Notes under the pieces: generated by a model
Databases searched by the model: none
Told to the model about the DNA's origin: nothing
What the model saw: the letters and a program-made list of their open reading frames with translations, nothing else
Origin: Lachnospiraceae bacterium
GTDB lineage: Bacteria; Bacillota; Clostridia; Lachnospirales; Lachnospiraceae
Direction: 5' to 3'
Length of the DNA stretch: 27,502 bases
NCBI GenBank assembly: GCA_015057205.1
Contig: SVEW01000010.1
Location: 1-27,502 of the forward strand
Program-made: the position numbers and the translations under genes
Shown here: one piece after another, positions 1 through 7,681 of the stretch
Position numbering within the stretch: position 1 is the first letter of the stretch
How the letters are laid out: every line of letters starts with the position of its first letter

Positions 1-375
1 CAAAAGCTCCGCATCATAGCGTTTTTCTTCGATTTGTGCTAACGCGTTGTCTGCAGTATCGGAAAGTTCCTTTTCGCTATCGTAATCATCCAACACCTTA
101 AATTCCATAATAATAGCCGTATCATGAGTGTTTTTCGGCTCCATTACAACGTCGTAGCGACCAAACCCACTCTCGCGGTTAGATTTCAAAATGTAACTGG
201 ATGCTTTATCGACGAGAAGACCAAGCACAAAACCGTGGTAAAAGTGCTCTGGCTCAAGTGTTTTAGAAGGTCGGTTTCCAGAATCAAAATAACTGAAAGT
301 ATTGAATGCAATTTCGTTTATATAGTGATTCATTGTATGCGCTATGAAGCGCTTACGAACTAATTGCGCAAAATC
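1..375 (-). pseudogene. 5'-truncated AAA-ATPase-like/PD-(D/E)XK nuclease gene, C-terminal fragment running off the window
   Basis: Read on the minus strand this is the C-terminal nuclease part of the same family as the intact gene at 1079-2779. It keeps the RYDV and MEFKV stretches that carry the PD-(D/E)XK residues, and a near-identical run (EKELSDTADNAL, then QIEEKRYDA). Similarity continues back to about position 375, where an in-frame TGA (376-378) and a TAG shortly beyond block the frame. There is no start codon or ATPase domain upstream, and the sequence instead becomes the promoter of the next gene. The C-terminus lies outside the window. The simplest reading is a decayed duplicate whose N-terminal ATPase half is lost. 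A separately translated nuclease domain from the internal ATG at 331-333 is possible but has no clear ribosome binding site. Confidence 0.8.
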
Positions 376-407
376 TCAACTTCTCTAATGATAAATCACT
401 GCTGATG

Positions 408-416
408 TGATATACT
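408..416 (+). promoter_or_regulatory. Extended -10 promoter for the DUF4258/zinc-protein pair
   Basis: The sequence TGATATACT is an extended -10 element (TG, one base, TATACT) 42 bases before the start codon at 459. No convincing -35 hexamer is visible, which is usual for extended -10 promoters. A ribosome binding site GAAGGGA (444-450) follows at 8 bases from the ATG. Confidence 0.5.
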
Positions 417-458
417 GTATTAAAGAACTACTCATGACGAAAAGAAGGGATTTTTTAT

Positions 459-788
459 ATGAATTTGCAACTGCTTAGAGAATTTTTTGCCCAGAATAGA
501 TCTGTGGAGTACACCAAGCACTGTTTAACCAGAATGATGGAACGAGATATTACTCGTGCCGATATCCGTAAGGTAATTATGCAGGGCGAGATTATTGAGG
601 ATTATCCATTGGATGAGAATAACACTTCAGAAAAGTCCTTTCCAAGTTGTCTCATAATGGGATATAGAGATTGCGATAATCGCGTTATACATGTTGTAGT
701 TGGATTTAACGGGTCTCGAATTATAGTAATTTCAGCATATTATCCGGATTCCGAACACTGGCTATATGATTATAAAACAAGGAGGTAA
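459..788 (+). CDS. DUF4258 domain protein, putative toxin of a small toxin-antitoxin pair
   Basis: This 109-residue protein matches the DUF4258 pattern over most of its length: an N-terminal helix, then YTKHCLTRMMERDIT (His and Arg-Met-x-x-Arg), a helix ending in GEIIEDYP, a PSCLIMGY strand, a VIHVVVGF strand, and a C-terminal IIVISAYYPD strand with a Trp. DUF4258 resembles RelE/BrnT-like small RNase folds, and members are commonly found beside antitoxin-like genes. The next gene starts 5 bases downstream and encodes a zinc-ribbon protein of the YgiT/MqsA type, so the two look like a translationally linked toxin-antitoxin pair. The ATG at 459 has GAAGGGA 8 bases before it. Toxicity is inferred from family and context only; no catalytic residue can be assigned with certainty. 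Confidence 0.8.
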   Translation: MNLQLLREFFAQNRSVEYTKHCLTRMMERDITRADIRKVIMQGEIIEDYPLDENNTSEKSFPSCLIMGYRDCDNRVIHVVVGFNGSRIIVISAYYPDSEHWLYDYKTRR

Positions 789-793
789 TTGTT

Positions 794-1021
794 ATGTGCA
801 AGCATTGTTTTACTGAAAAGAAAATAGAAATGAAAACGGTTTTTACCGTAGAATACAACGACTGCATTATCGTGGTCAAAAACGTTCCGTGTTTTGAATG
901 CCCTGTTTGTGGCGAGGTTACTTTTTCAGACGAGGTTTCGGCAAAGTTGGAAATAATTGTCTCAGCTGCAAAAAAATTGATGCAGGAAATATCTGTAATC
1001 GACTATACCAAGGCTGCTTAA
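794..1021 (+). CDS. YgiT/MqsA-type zinc-ribbon protein, putative antitoxin
   Basis: This 75-residue protein has a two-CxxC zinc-binding layout: Cys2-x-x-Cys5 at the very N-terminus and Cys36-x-x-Cys39 in a CPVCGE motif, with a beta-rich segment between. This is the YgiT-type zinc finger found in MqsA antitoxin N-terminal domains. After it comes only a short helix of about 30 residues; the C-terminal helix-turn-helix of full-length MqsA (about 131 residues) is missing. The gene follows the DUF4258 gene by 5 bases and has a very strong site AAGGAGGT at the end of that gene, consistent with higher translation of an antitoxin. The likely role is to bind and neutralise the DUF4258 protein. With no DNA-binding domain, autoregulation would need another protein. 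Confidence 0.78.
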   Translation: MCKHCFTEKKIEMKTVFTVEYNDCIIVVKNVPCFECPVCGEVTFSDEVSAKLEIIVSAAKKLMQEISVIDYTKAA

Positions 1022-1044
1022 TCTAGGGGCAGTAACACATGTAA

Positions 1045-1074
1045 CGAAAAGGGGGGAGTTGTCCCCACTTTTCG
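1045..1074. terminator. Hairpin between convergent genes, likely bidirectional terminator
   Basis: A 7-bp outer stem CGAAAAG/CTTTTCG encloses an inner GGGG/CCCC stem with one bulged A and an 8-base loop. It lies between the stop of the zinc-ribbon gene (1021) and the stop of the convergent nuclease gene (1079). The T-tracts are short and interrupted, so efficiency is uncertain. Confidence 0.55.
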
Positions 1075-1078
1075 CTAT

Positions 1079-2779
1079 TTACATCTTAGATTTCTTAATC
1101 AAGCACTTCTTCCCTTCAAACGCAAATCCGTATTTCAGAATATTTTCTGCGGGGATTCCCTTCGCCAAAAGATCTGCATCGTAGCGCTTTTCTTCAATCT
1201 GCTTTAAGGCGTTATCAGCTGTATCAGATAGTTCTTTTTCATCGTCATAGTCATCAAACACCTTGAATTCCATAATAACAGCAGAATCGCTTAAATTTTT
1301 GGGTTCAAGAATCACATCATAGCGACCATAGCCGCTTTCGCGGTTCGATTTCACCACATGGGTAGATGCTTTATCCACCAAAAGTCCTAAAACGAAGCCG
1401 TGATAAAACCGCTCCGGTGCTGCTTTTTCGGAAGCGCTTTTGCCGGAATCAAAGTAACTGAAGGTATTAAGCGCAATATCGTTCATATAGCGGTTCATTG
1501 CACGGCAATCTCCGGCAAACATAGCGGAAACAAACTCGCCGAAGGATTCATCCTTATCAAACCATTCCCGAATCATGTTAGAGAACATGGTTTTGACTTC
1601 AAAGTTCGTTATTTTCAGACGGTAAATTTTTGGATCGTTTATTGTTTCTTGCAGAATTTCCTCTACCTTCAGATAGCCGGAAGCCAACAAAAGGCTCCAG
1701 ATAGCCTTTCTGCCACGATCAAGCTGATTAAACACTATCTGTTCGTCGAGCATGGTTTCGATGCTTCCACCATCCAACAACTTTTCAAAATCGATTTTTA
1801 TGGAGCGTTCCCCTTCACGAATCACTTTTTCCACAAGTCTGTTGGCGCTGGTATTTGCCCAATAAGCATCTATCTCTTTCTTGTCCAGAAACATGGTGAT
1901 GGACCAAGGGTTGTAAATATCCTTTTGGGTGCCAAAAGTAAAACCATCATACCAGGCCTTCACATCTTTACGCAAAAGAAAATCTAATCCCTGTTCTTCC
2001 ATAGCCGCAAAAACTTCTTCTTCTGTGAAACCAAAAGAAGTCATATACTGCTTGGAAGTAGTGGTCACTACGTTCAGGTTATTCAAATCCGAAAAAATGG
2101 ATTCCTTGCTCACTCTTGTGATTCCGGTCATGAGGCCGCGTTCCAGGTAAGGATTCGTTTTAAATGTATTGTTAAACAGCGCACGGGTGTAGCCAACTAA
2201 CTCGTCCCAAAAGCCGTTAATATATGCTTCCTGTAACGGCGTGTCATACTCATCGAGCAGGATGATGCATTTTTTACCATAATAGCGGTAAAACCACTCA
2301 CAGAGCTGATTCAGTGCACCGGCAGCGGCGGAATCACTCATCTGCGTATTGACAGCCTTAAAGTTCTCTCGATCCGTTTCGGTAAAACAGGAATCTGCTA
2401 GCATCCATGAATGTTGATTATAAATATCAGCCAAAAGCTTATTTATCCGTTCTCTTGTATTCGTATAGTCGGTATGTTTAATTCCGGCAAAAGATAGAAA
2501 AATCACCGGATAGGTTCCCTGCAAATTACGGAACTTTTCGTCCTTCCAGATATTTAAGCCCTCAAACAAATCTCCACGATTCGCGTACTTATTTGAGAAA
2601 AAGCACTCCACCATGCTCATATTTAGTGTTTTACCAAATCGCCTTGGACGGGTAATTAGGGTAACAGAATCGCCTCCGTCCCACCATTCCTTTATGAAGT
2701 TGGTTTTATCAATGTAAAAATAATTATTCTCGCGAATTTTAGTAAAATCTTGCGCACCTACGGATATTGTTCTAGCCAT
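1079..2779 (-). CDS. AAA-ATPase-like protein with C-terminal PD-(D/E)XK nuclease domain
   Basis: This 566-residue protein is a full-length member of the AAA-ATPase-like (PF09820) plus PDDEXK_9 (PF08011, formerly DUF1703) family. Near the N-terminus is the family signature FYIDKTNFI, then a Walker A variant RPRRFGKT (residues 44-51) and a Walker B CIILLDEYD near residue 175. The C-terminal nuclease-like domain shows Asp488 in GRYDV and Glu504-x-Lys506 in MEFKV, the acidic and lysine residues expected of a PD-(D/E)XK core. The family is highly duplicated in gut anaerobes and its function is not established; defence or mobile-element roles have been suggested from its domains. The start ATG has AGGAGG 6 bases upstream. 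A truncated second copy lies at the left window edge, with the toxin-antitoxin pair between them. Confidence 0.9.
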   Translation of the reverse strand: MARTISVGAQDFTKIRENNYFYIDKTNFIKEWWDGGDSVTLITRPRRFGKTLNMSMVECFFSNKYANRGDLFEGLNIWKDEKFRNLQGTYPVIFLSFAGIKHTDYTNTRERINKLLADIYNQHSWMLADSCFTETDRENFKAVNTQMSDSAAAGALNQLCEWFYRYYGKKCIILLDEYDTPLQEAYINGFWDELVGYTRALFNNTFKTNPYLERGLMTGITRVSKESIFSDLNNLNVVTTTSKQYMTSFGFTEEEVFAAMEEQGLDFLLRKDVKAWYDGFTFGTQKDIYNPWSITMFLDKKEIDAYWANTSANRLVEKVIREGERSIKIDFEKLLDGGSIETMLDEQIVFNQLDRGRKAIWSLLLASGYLKVEEILQETINDPKIYRLKITNFEVKTMFSNMIREWFDKDESFGEFVSAMFAGDCRAMNRYMNDIALNTFSYFDSGKSASEKAAPERFYHGFVLGLLVDKASTHVVKSNRESGYGRYDVILEPKNLSDSAVIMEFKVFDDYDDEKELSDTADNALKQIEEKRYDADLLAKGIPAENILKYGFAFEGKKCLIKKSKM

Positions 2780-2853
2780 GCTACACCTCCTGATAGTTAT
2801 AGTTTACCACAGTACGGGAAGTTTAGCAGTATATAAGTTGGAATTTTGCAAAT

Positions 2854-2889
2854 AAAAACTCTCTGAGATCGAAATCCCAGAGAGTTTTT
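2854..2889 (-). terminator. Rho-independent terminator of the S-layer-like gene
   Basis: A perfect 12-bp stem (AAAAACTCTCTG paired with CAGAGAGTTTTT) with a 12-base loop lies 54 bases past the stop of the large surface-protein gene. On the minus strand it ends in TTTTTATTTG. A weaker stem (AGCAAAG/CTTTGCT, 2900-2934) sits just ahead of it, so the transcript may end in two consecutive hairpins. Confidence 0.85.
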
Positions 2890-2943
2890 ATTATTTTTTA
2901 GCAAAGAGTTTATTGACATCAAAAACACTTTGCTCTTTCACAA

Positions 2944-5900
2944 TTACTCCAAAGTAGGGGTAACAAATGCATTACTGTCATTATCTTTGACTGTTAAGGT
3001 GTATGTCTTTGTTCCGGACACACCATCTTTTGAAGCTGTTACAGTAATGGTATATACATTAGTGTTAGCGGTGTCGTCGCTTGTTCCAGCAGTGATTGTA
3101 ATTTTTCCATCTGCACCGCCGATGGTTGCTGTTGGTGCTCCCTCTACGGCTGGGCTGTGACCGGCTGCTAAAACAATGCTGTACGTATAATCATAACCAT
3201 CAGTGGTATTAGTTGCCGCCGCACCAGCTGTTGTAAATTCTGTTGGTAATGCCAAGTGCGCTGCAGCAGCAGCTGCGTTTGCTGCGGTCTGTGCTTCAGC
3301 AACTGCATTTCCAGCTCCCTCATTTACAGTAATAGTCTTTGAAATTGCACCTACTGATACTGTATATGTGTACTGCTGACCGTTTACAACTGTGGTATTT
3401 GTAGTGGTTTTCTGACCATTTACAATAATTGCCGGCTCCATATCGTTACCATACTGATCTTCAACGCCAAGATAGTAATTCTTCAAAAGTCCACCGTTCT
3501 GAACCGCAATTATTCCGTCATTACCAAGAACATCACCTGCATCAAGCTTAATAGAATCTCCCATTGCTGGATACCAAATGTGGTCTGCGTCTCTCACACA
3601 TTCAGCAACACCGTAAGCAGCAGTTGCTTTTCTTGGAGCATTGCTATAATCCATAGCTAATTCACAAGCCTTGGATCCGTCTTTTGCCCAAACTGTTGCG
3701 GTAAATTTACCAACATTCGCTTCTTTTTCGCTACTTGCTACTGCTATTGCTTTACCACCAGTTGGCTGAGTAACAGTATTTCCATTGACTTCAAAATCAG
3801 AGTTAGCTGTAACTGTAAAATCGTCTGTAGCCTTCAATGATACCTCAACACCATCTTTATCTGTGCCATATACGACTACTTTTGCTGTATCTCCAACGAC
3901 ATTAAAAAGGTCTTTTCCGTTATACCATACTGCACGATAGGATTTATACATGTTGTTTTCGTCTGGTCTAGCAATATGTACGGTTACCTTTTCACTATCA
4001 AGTACTACTGTGTCGCCTGTAGCAGGTTTGCTCTTTAGAGCAACGTAGTAATTAACATCAGCACCTTTCGTACCATCAACTGTTAAGATACCGTTTGATA
4101 CAGTTGCCTCTGTTGTAAGGTCAGCATTCTTATATACATTCCAGTAAACACCTTGAGTTGCTGTACCATCAGTGCTATAGCTTGGGAATTTAGCATTCTT
4201 GTAATCTACTGTATCACCGTTGGAATCTTCAAATACAACTGCAGACTCTACATCATACATCATCTTAGAAGGTGCAGTATTTTTAGTAACTTTGCTGTCA
4301 AACTTCGCAATCTTAGTTAATGTACCGGCTGTCTGAATTGTAAAGGTCTGTGTATTAACCTTATTTGATGCAGTCTGAACAGTAAATGTAACACTTGAAT
4401 TTGCAGCACCCTGTGGTGTGTAATAGAAAGTAACTTTCTTACTATTCTTTACACAACTAAAGTTTCCAGTAGAAGCTTTGATTGTTGTGTTGTTCTTTGA
4501 AATACCATTTTTATCTTTGAATACAATCGCAGTATTTCCGCATGTATCTAACATTTCGTAAAGATCTACGGAATCGCCATACTGATCATTCGCATTTACC
4601 TCAAGTTCAACTCTAGTTCCAGCATATAATGTACCAGGAACTTCAAATGTCAGAGAATCGATATATGGATTATCCTCAACAGTGAACTTGGTGGAAGTTG
4701 TATATCCACCCAAAGCAGAGATGTTTAATACAGCTTCTCCAGGCATAGCGTCTGTAGCCTTGGAGTTAACGTACATAACAGTTTTGCCGTTGTCTAAATC
4801 ATCAAACTTATCAAAACCTGCATATACGCTATTTGCAGCTGTAGGTGTAATAAATAAAGCACTAGCTTCCACAGCCTTTGTAAGCTGTTTAGCCTTTAAT
4901 GTGTTGCCATACTGATCCTTTGCAACAACAGGCAGATAGTATCCACCATTGTAGAAACGATCCATGGTCACTTTCTTATCTTTGTATGCTGCCTTATCTG
5001 TTGTGAGCTCACCAAATGTCATTTCAGCAACATAAGCGGCATTTGATACAGTAACTTCACCAGTTGTCTGAATTACTTCACTATTGTTTTTGTAAATCGC
5101 TGTTAAAGTAATCTTTTCGCCAAGAGTAAATGGAAGCTGTCCAGCTGCCTTGTCCTTTTCAACTGTTACCGTCTGTGTCTTTGCATCATATTTCTGTTCA
5201 GAATTTTTAGTAGCAGTAGATGCATATACAGTAACTTTTCCTGCTGGAATACCATATTCTGCGCCCCACTGGTCAACTCCAGCAAGATGAGCATATGCGG
5301 TATAGAAATCAGATGCACTTGCAAGTGCGAGTTCCTTACCGAACTGTAAGCTCTTTAATTCCTGAGCTGCACCCTTGAAAGATTTAGAAGCAGCCTTAAT
5401 AGCTGTATCCTTCGGAGTTACAGTAACTGTGTAAGTTGCAGTAACAATCTTATCAGCAGTAGTGATTTCAATAGTTTTGTTGTCTTCTGCAAGGGTAGCA
5501 GTTGTTTTCTGAGCTGCAGTTCCTTTTGCAAGTGTTACAACATCATCTTTTGTAATGGCTTTGTTCATTACAACTTTTACTGTATTTGCGCCTGTCTGTT
5601 CAGCAGAAACAACTTCAAGAGCTGTGTCTGTAACTTCTGCAGTTGCTTCGGAAGTTTTGATGTTTCCAAAGCTATCTGTTACAGATACGGTAATTTTTTT
5701 ACCAAGATCAGCAGTTGTTACTGTGTATTCAGTTGCTTTGCTAACTACATCGTTTCCAGCTTTCCACTCATATGCAGTAATTTTTGCTTTTGCAGGAGTG
5801 ATTGTAGCTTTTAAAGTATCTCCAACGATTGGAGTAGCATTGTCAATAGCAACGCTTGTTACAGCTACTTTAGCCTGAGATTTTACAGTTACTTTTTCAA

Positions 5901-6276
5901 CGATAGATTTCGCAACTTTGTTTGTTTTCTTGTTGTAAATCTTAACGGTGAATTTACCTGTATAGTTTTTGTTCTTCTCAGAATATTTAACGTAAAGATT
6001 TAAGGTTTTTCCTGTACCTTTGATCTTTGTTGTCTTGGTGACAGCTTTTTTGTTGTATTTCACTGTTTCACCGGATACGTTTCGTGTTACTTTAACGTAC
6101 TGTTTTGTGCTGACACCTTTTAACTGGTATTTGTAATTTGTACCAGCTTTAACAGTGGTCTTGTTAGTCAAGGTGTACTTGCTAGCTGCCTGTGCGCCTG
6201 TTGGAGCAACAAGGCTTAAAACCATCATTACTGACAAAGCGCCTGCCAGTAACTTCTTGCTTATGCTGTTATGCAT
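2944..6276 (-). CDS. Large secreted S-layer-like protein with repeated Ig-like modules
   Basis: This 1110-residue protein starts with a clear signal peptide (KK, hydrophobic core, cleavage near GAQAA at residue 31). A lysine- and tyrosine-rich segment of roughly 100 residues follows, then a long series of beta-rich modules rich in Thr, Ala, Val and Asp with few Cys. A short phrase recurs with spacing suggestive of Ig-like modules: DQWGAEYG, KDQYGNTLK, NDQYGDSVD and EDQYGNDME. Similar DQYGN phrases occur in Ig-like repeats of bacterial S-layer proteins. The C-terminus is alanine-rich and then carries a final Ig-like stretch (KTYTLTV). I see no LPxTG motif, SLH domain or terminal membrane anchor, so wall attachment may involve the basic N-terminal segment. 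Strong site AAGGAGGAA 7 bases before ATG, an unusually long upstream region, and a strong terminator fit a highly expressed surface protein. No enzyme domain is recognised. Confidence 0.8.
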   Translation of the reverse strand: MHNSISKKLLAGALSVMMVLSLVAPTGAQAASKYTLTNKTTVKAGTNYKYQLKGVSTKQYVKVTRNVSGETVKYNKKAVTKTTKIKGTGKTLNLYVKYSEKNKNYTGKFTVKIYNKKTNKVAKSIVEKVTVKSQAKVAVTSVAIDNATPIVGDTLKATITPAKAKITAYEWKAGNDVVSKATEYTVTTADLGKKITVSVTDSFGNIKTSEATAEVTDTALEVVSAEQTGANTVKVVMNKAITKDDVVTLAKGTAAQKTTATLAEDNKTIEITTADKIVTATYTVTVTPKDTAIKAASKSFKGAAQELKSLQFGKELALASASDFYTAYAHLAGVDQWGAEYGIPAGKVTVYASTATKNSEQKYDAKTQTVTVEKDKAAGQLPFTLGEKITLTAIYKNNSEVIQTTGEVTVSNAAYVAEMTFGELTTDKAAYKDKKVTMDRFYNGGYYLPVVAKDQYGNTLKAKQLTKAVEASALFITPTAANSVYAGFDKFDDLDNGKTVMYVNSKATDAMPGEAVLNISALGGYTTSTKFTVEDNPYIDSLTFEVPGTLYAGTRVELEVNANDQYGDSVDLYEMLDTCGNTAIVFKDKNGISKNNTTIKASTGNFSCVKNSKKVTFYYTPQGAANSSVTFTVQTASNKVNTQTFTIQTAGTLTKIAKFDSKVTKNTAPSKMMYDVESAVVFEDSNGDTVDYKNAKFPSYSTDGTATQGVYWNVYKNADLTTEATVSNGILTVDGTKGADVNYYVALKSKPATGDTVVLDSEKVTVHIARPDENNMYKSYRAVWYNGKDLFNVVGDTAKVVVYGTDKDGVEVSLKATDDFTVTANSDFEVNGNTVTQPTGGKAIAVASSEKEANVGKFTATVWAKDGSKACELAMDYSNAPRKATAAYGVAECVRDADHIWYPAMGDSIKLDAGDVLGNDGIIAVQNGGLLKNYYLGVEDQYGNDMEPAIIVNGQKTTTNTTVVNGQQYTYTVSVGAISKTITVNEGAGNAVAEAQTAANAAAAAAHLALPTEFTTAGAAATNTTDGYDYTYSIVLAAGHSPAVEGAPTATIGGADGKITITAGTSDDTANTNVYTITVTASKDGVSGTKTYTLTVKDNDSNAFVTPTLE

Positions 6277-7149
6277 GTAAGCATTCCTCCTTCATTATAA
6301 TTCGTTTTTTTGTGTTACAATTTACGATCAGCTACCAGATTCCGAGCATAGATTGTTCCACATACATTCATTATACCGTTCTTTTCGCGGTTTGCAAGCC
6401 TTTTTTTTTCTTTTTTTATCATTTCACATATTGTTCATAATTTGTTTACACAATCGCTGAAACCCTTGATTTTACGCGGTTTTTCCGTACACATTTTCCT
6501 TTATCCAAGTACAGTAGTATAATTATTTTCAAAATATACGCACCTTTCACGCATATTGTCGTACTATATTATAAATTGTTTCACTGTTTTTCTTATTGTC
6601 GCAAGGTATTTTTTCAAATCTTGTGGTCTAATTTCGTAAACCTCTCCTTCTCTTGTGGTTTCCTTTGTCAGTCTATGACTTGTTCATAACAAACTTTTCA
6701 CTCTACGCTATATATAGAAACGTAAGAGTAAGTGAGTTTTTTCACCAGGCAAATTTACTTTATGTTCATTATGCTATGCATTTATATTTCAATTTTTGTT
6801 TTTACATAGATTATGAAATTGTGTCATACTGAAAAAATTTGATATGTTTATCAACTTGCGCAAAAGGCTTTTTTGGCATCCTCTCATACTGATTTTTCGC
6901 TTTTGGAGGTGAAATAGACTTTTTCTGACAATGTCTGTCGACACAATTTCGACAACATCTATACACTTTGCACAATCAAGTCATCCTGGCATTGTGCAAT
7001 ATCACGTGTTATTTTTATACAATCTACACACAGAGTGTACATTCTACAATTTTTATTATTTTTAGCGCATATCCACCGTCATTTTGCCAATTTTCTCTGT
7101 CGGTTTTTTATCCAATTCACACAAATTTCACTTTTTCTTCAAAATTTCC
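6277..7149. other. AT-rich intergenic region upstream of the surface-protein gene
   Basis: About 870 bases between divergent genes with no supportable coding sequence; open frames here are low-complexity Phe/Ser/Tyr shadows. It contains long T-runs (around 6400-6420), many TATA-like stretches and the inverted repeat at 6968-6999. It should contain the minus-strand promoter and 5' leader of the S-layer-like gene. I could not find an unambiguous -35/-10 pair for it; TATA-like hexamers near 6568-6573 and 6711-6716 lack good -35 partners. Confidence 0.6.
6968..6999. repeat. Perfect 9-bp inverted repeat in the long intergenic region
   Basis: TTGCACAAT (6968-6976) and ATTGTGCAA (6991-6999) are exact reverse complements separated by 14 bases. 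There is no adjacent T-tract, so a terminator is unlikely. It could be an operator for a dimeric regulator acting on the surface-protein gene, or an RNA hairpin in its leader. Confidence 0.5.
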
Positions 7150-7179
7150 TTGACGGCGCAACATATTTGGTGTTATCAT
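7150..7179 (+). promoter_or_regulatory. Sigma-A type promoter for the small gene at 7249
   Basis: TTGACG (7150-7155) and TATCAT (7174-7179) are each 5 of 6 matches to consensus, with an 18-base spacer. Transcription would start near 7186, giving a leader of about 60 bases. That leader contains a stem GTCGCA/TGCGAC (7189-7194 with 7209-7214) before the ribosome binding site. Confidence 0.65.
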
Positions 7180-7248
7180 TCATTTCGCGTCGCAAGCCGA
7201 GCTCACGGTGCGACCGCAAAGGAAATTGTAGGACAAGGGGAGGATATT

Positions 7249-7590
7249 ATGTTATCGGAAAATAACGAAATTATCGAAATCAGTCTAGAGAAAGACGAAA
7301 TGGATCTAATTGGATTAATTGCAAAGCGATACTATGACGAGGGTTATAGAAACGGCTTCGATAAAGGACGTGCCGACGCACGTATCGAAGACATCTCAAC
7401 CCTCATCAAACGTACTGGGCAGGAGATTTTTGCGCGCAAATCTCTTGACGCTAGCCACCTCGAATTGAAATATGCAAACCAGAGAATCGGCCTTGCACAA
7501 CTTCAATTGATCGAAGATGAAATTGCGTTTGAGGCATCGCAGAATGCCCGTCTAGGTGAAAAATCGTTGCGTGATTGGCAATGGTTGTAA
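7249..7590 (+). CDS. Hypothetical protein, 113 residues
   Basis: I do not recognise this protein. It is charged and predicted mostly helical, with an acidic N-terminal stretch, a central segment rich in Asp, Gly, Tyr and Arg (EGYRNGFDKGRADARIED), and a C-terminal helix pair ending in Trp-Gln-Trp-Leu. There is no signal peptide, membrane segment or cysteine pair. The open frame extends back to 7084, but the ATG at 7249 is preferred: it has AAGGGGAGG at 5 bases and a good promoter at 7150-7179, and the upstream extension is low-complexity sequence lying mostly ahead of that promoter's start site. It converges with the sigma-like gene at 7682; only a weak ACACT/AGTGT hairpin (7599-7613) lies between them. 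It appears to be monocistronic. Confidence 0.65.
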   Translation: MLSENNEIIEISLEKDEMDLIGLIAKRYYDEGYRNGFDKGRADARIEDISTLIKRTGQEIFARKSLDASHLELKYANQRIGLAQLQLIEDEIAFEASQNARLGEKSLRDWQWL

Positions 7591-7681
7591 AATCTGGCAC
7601 ACTTTCATAGTGTTATCTATACTATCATCTACAATATTAAAATTTAAAACCCTTAAAAGAATAAGTGATTTTATAGCATTG

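Noticed and set aside
2854..2934. Clustered hairpins after the surface-protein gene as a possible attachment site or repeat unit
   Set aside because: They fit a terminator (T-run on the minus strand) and a second weaker stem; no direct repeats or integrase gene accompany them.
7084..7248. N-terminal extension of the 7249 gene
   Set aside because: The promoter at 7150-7179 and ribosome binding site at 7235-7243 put the start at 7249, and the extension is low-complexity Phe/Ser/Lys sequence.
7186..7248. Possible c-di-GMP (GEMM) or other riboswitch in the leader before 7249, because of GCAAA-like stretches
   Set aside because: The region is about 60 bases and lacks the conserved paired core of GEMM; only one short stem is seen.
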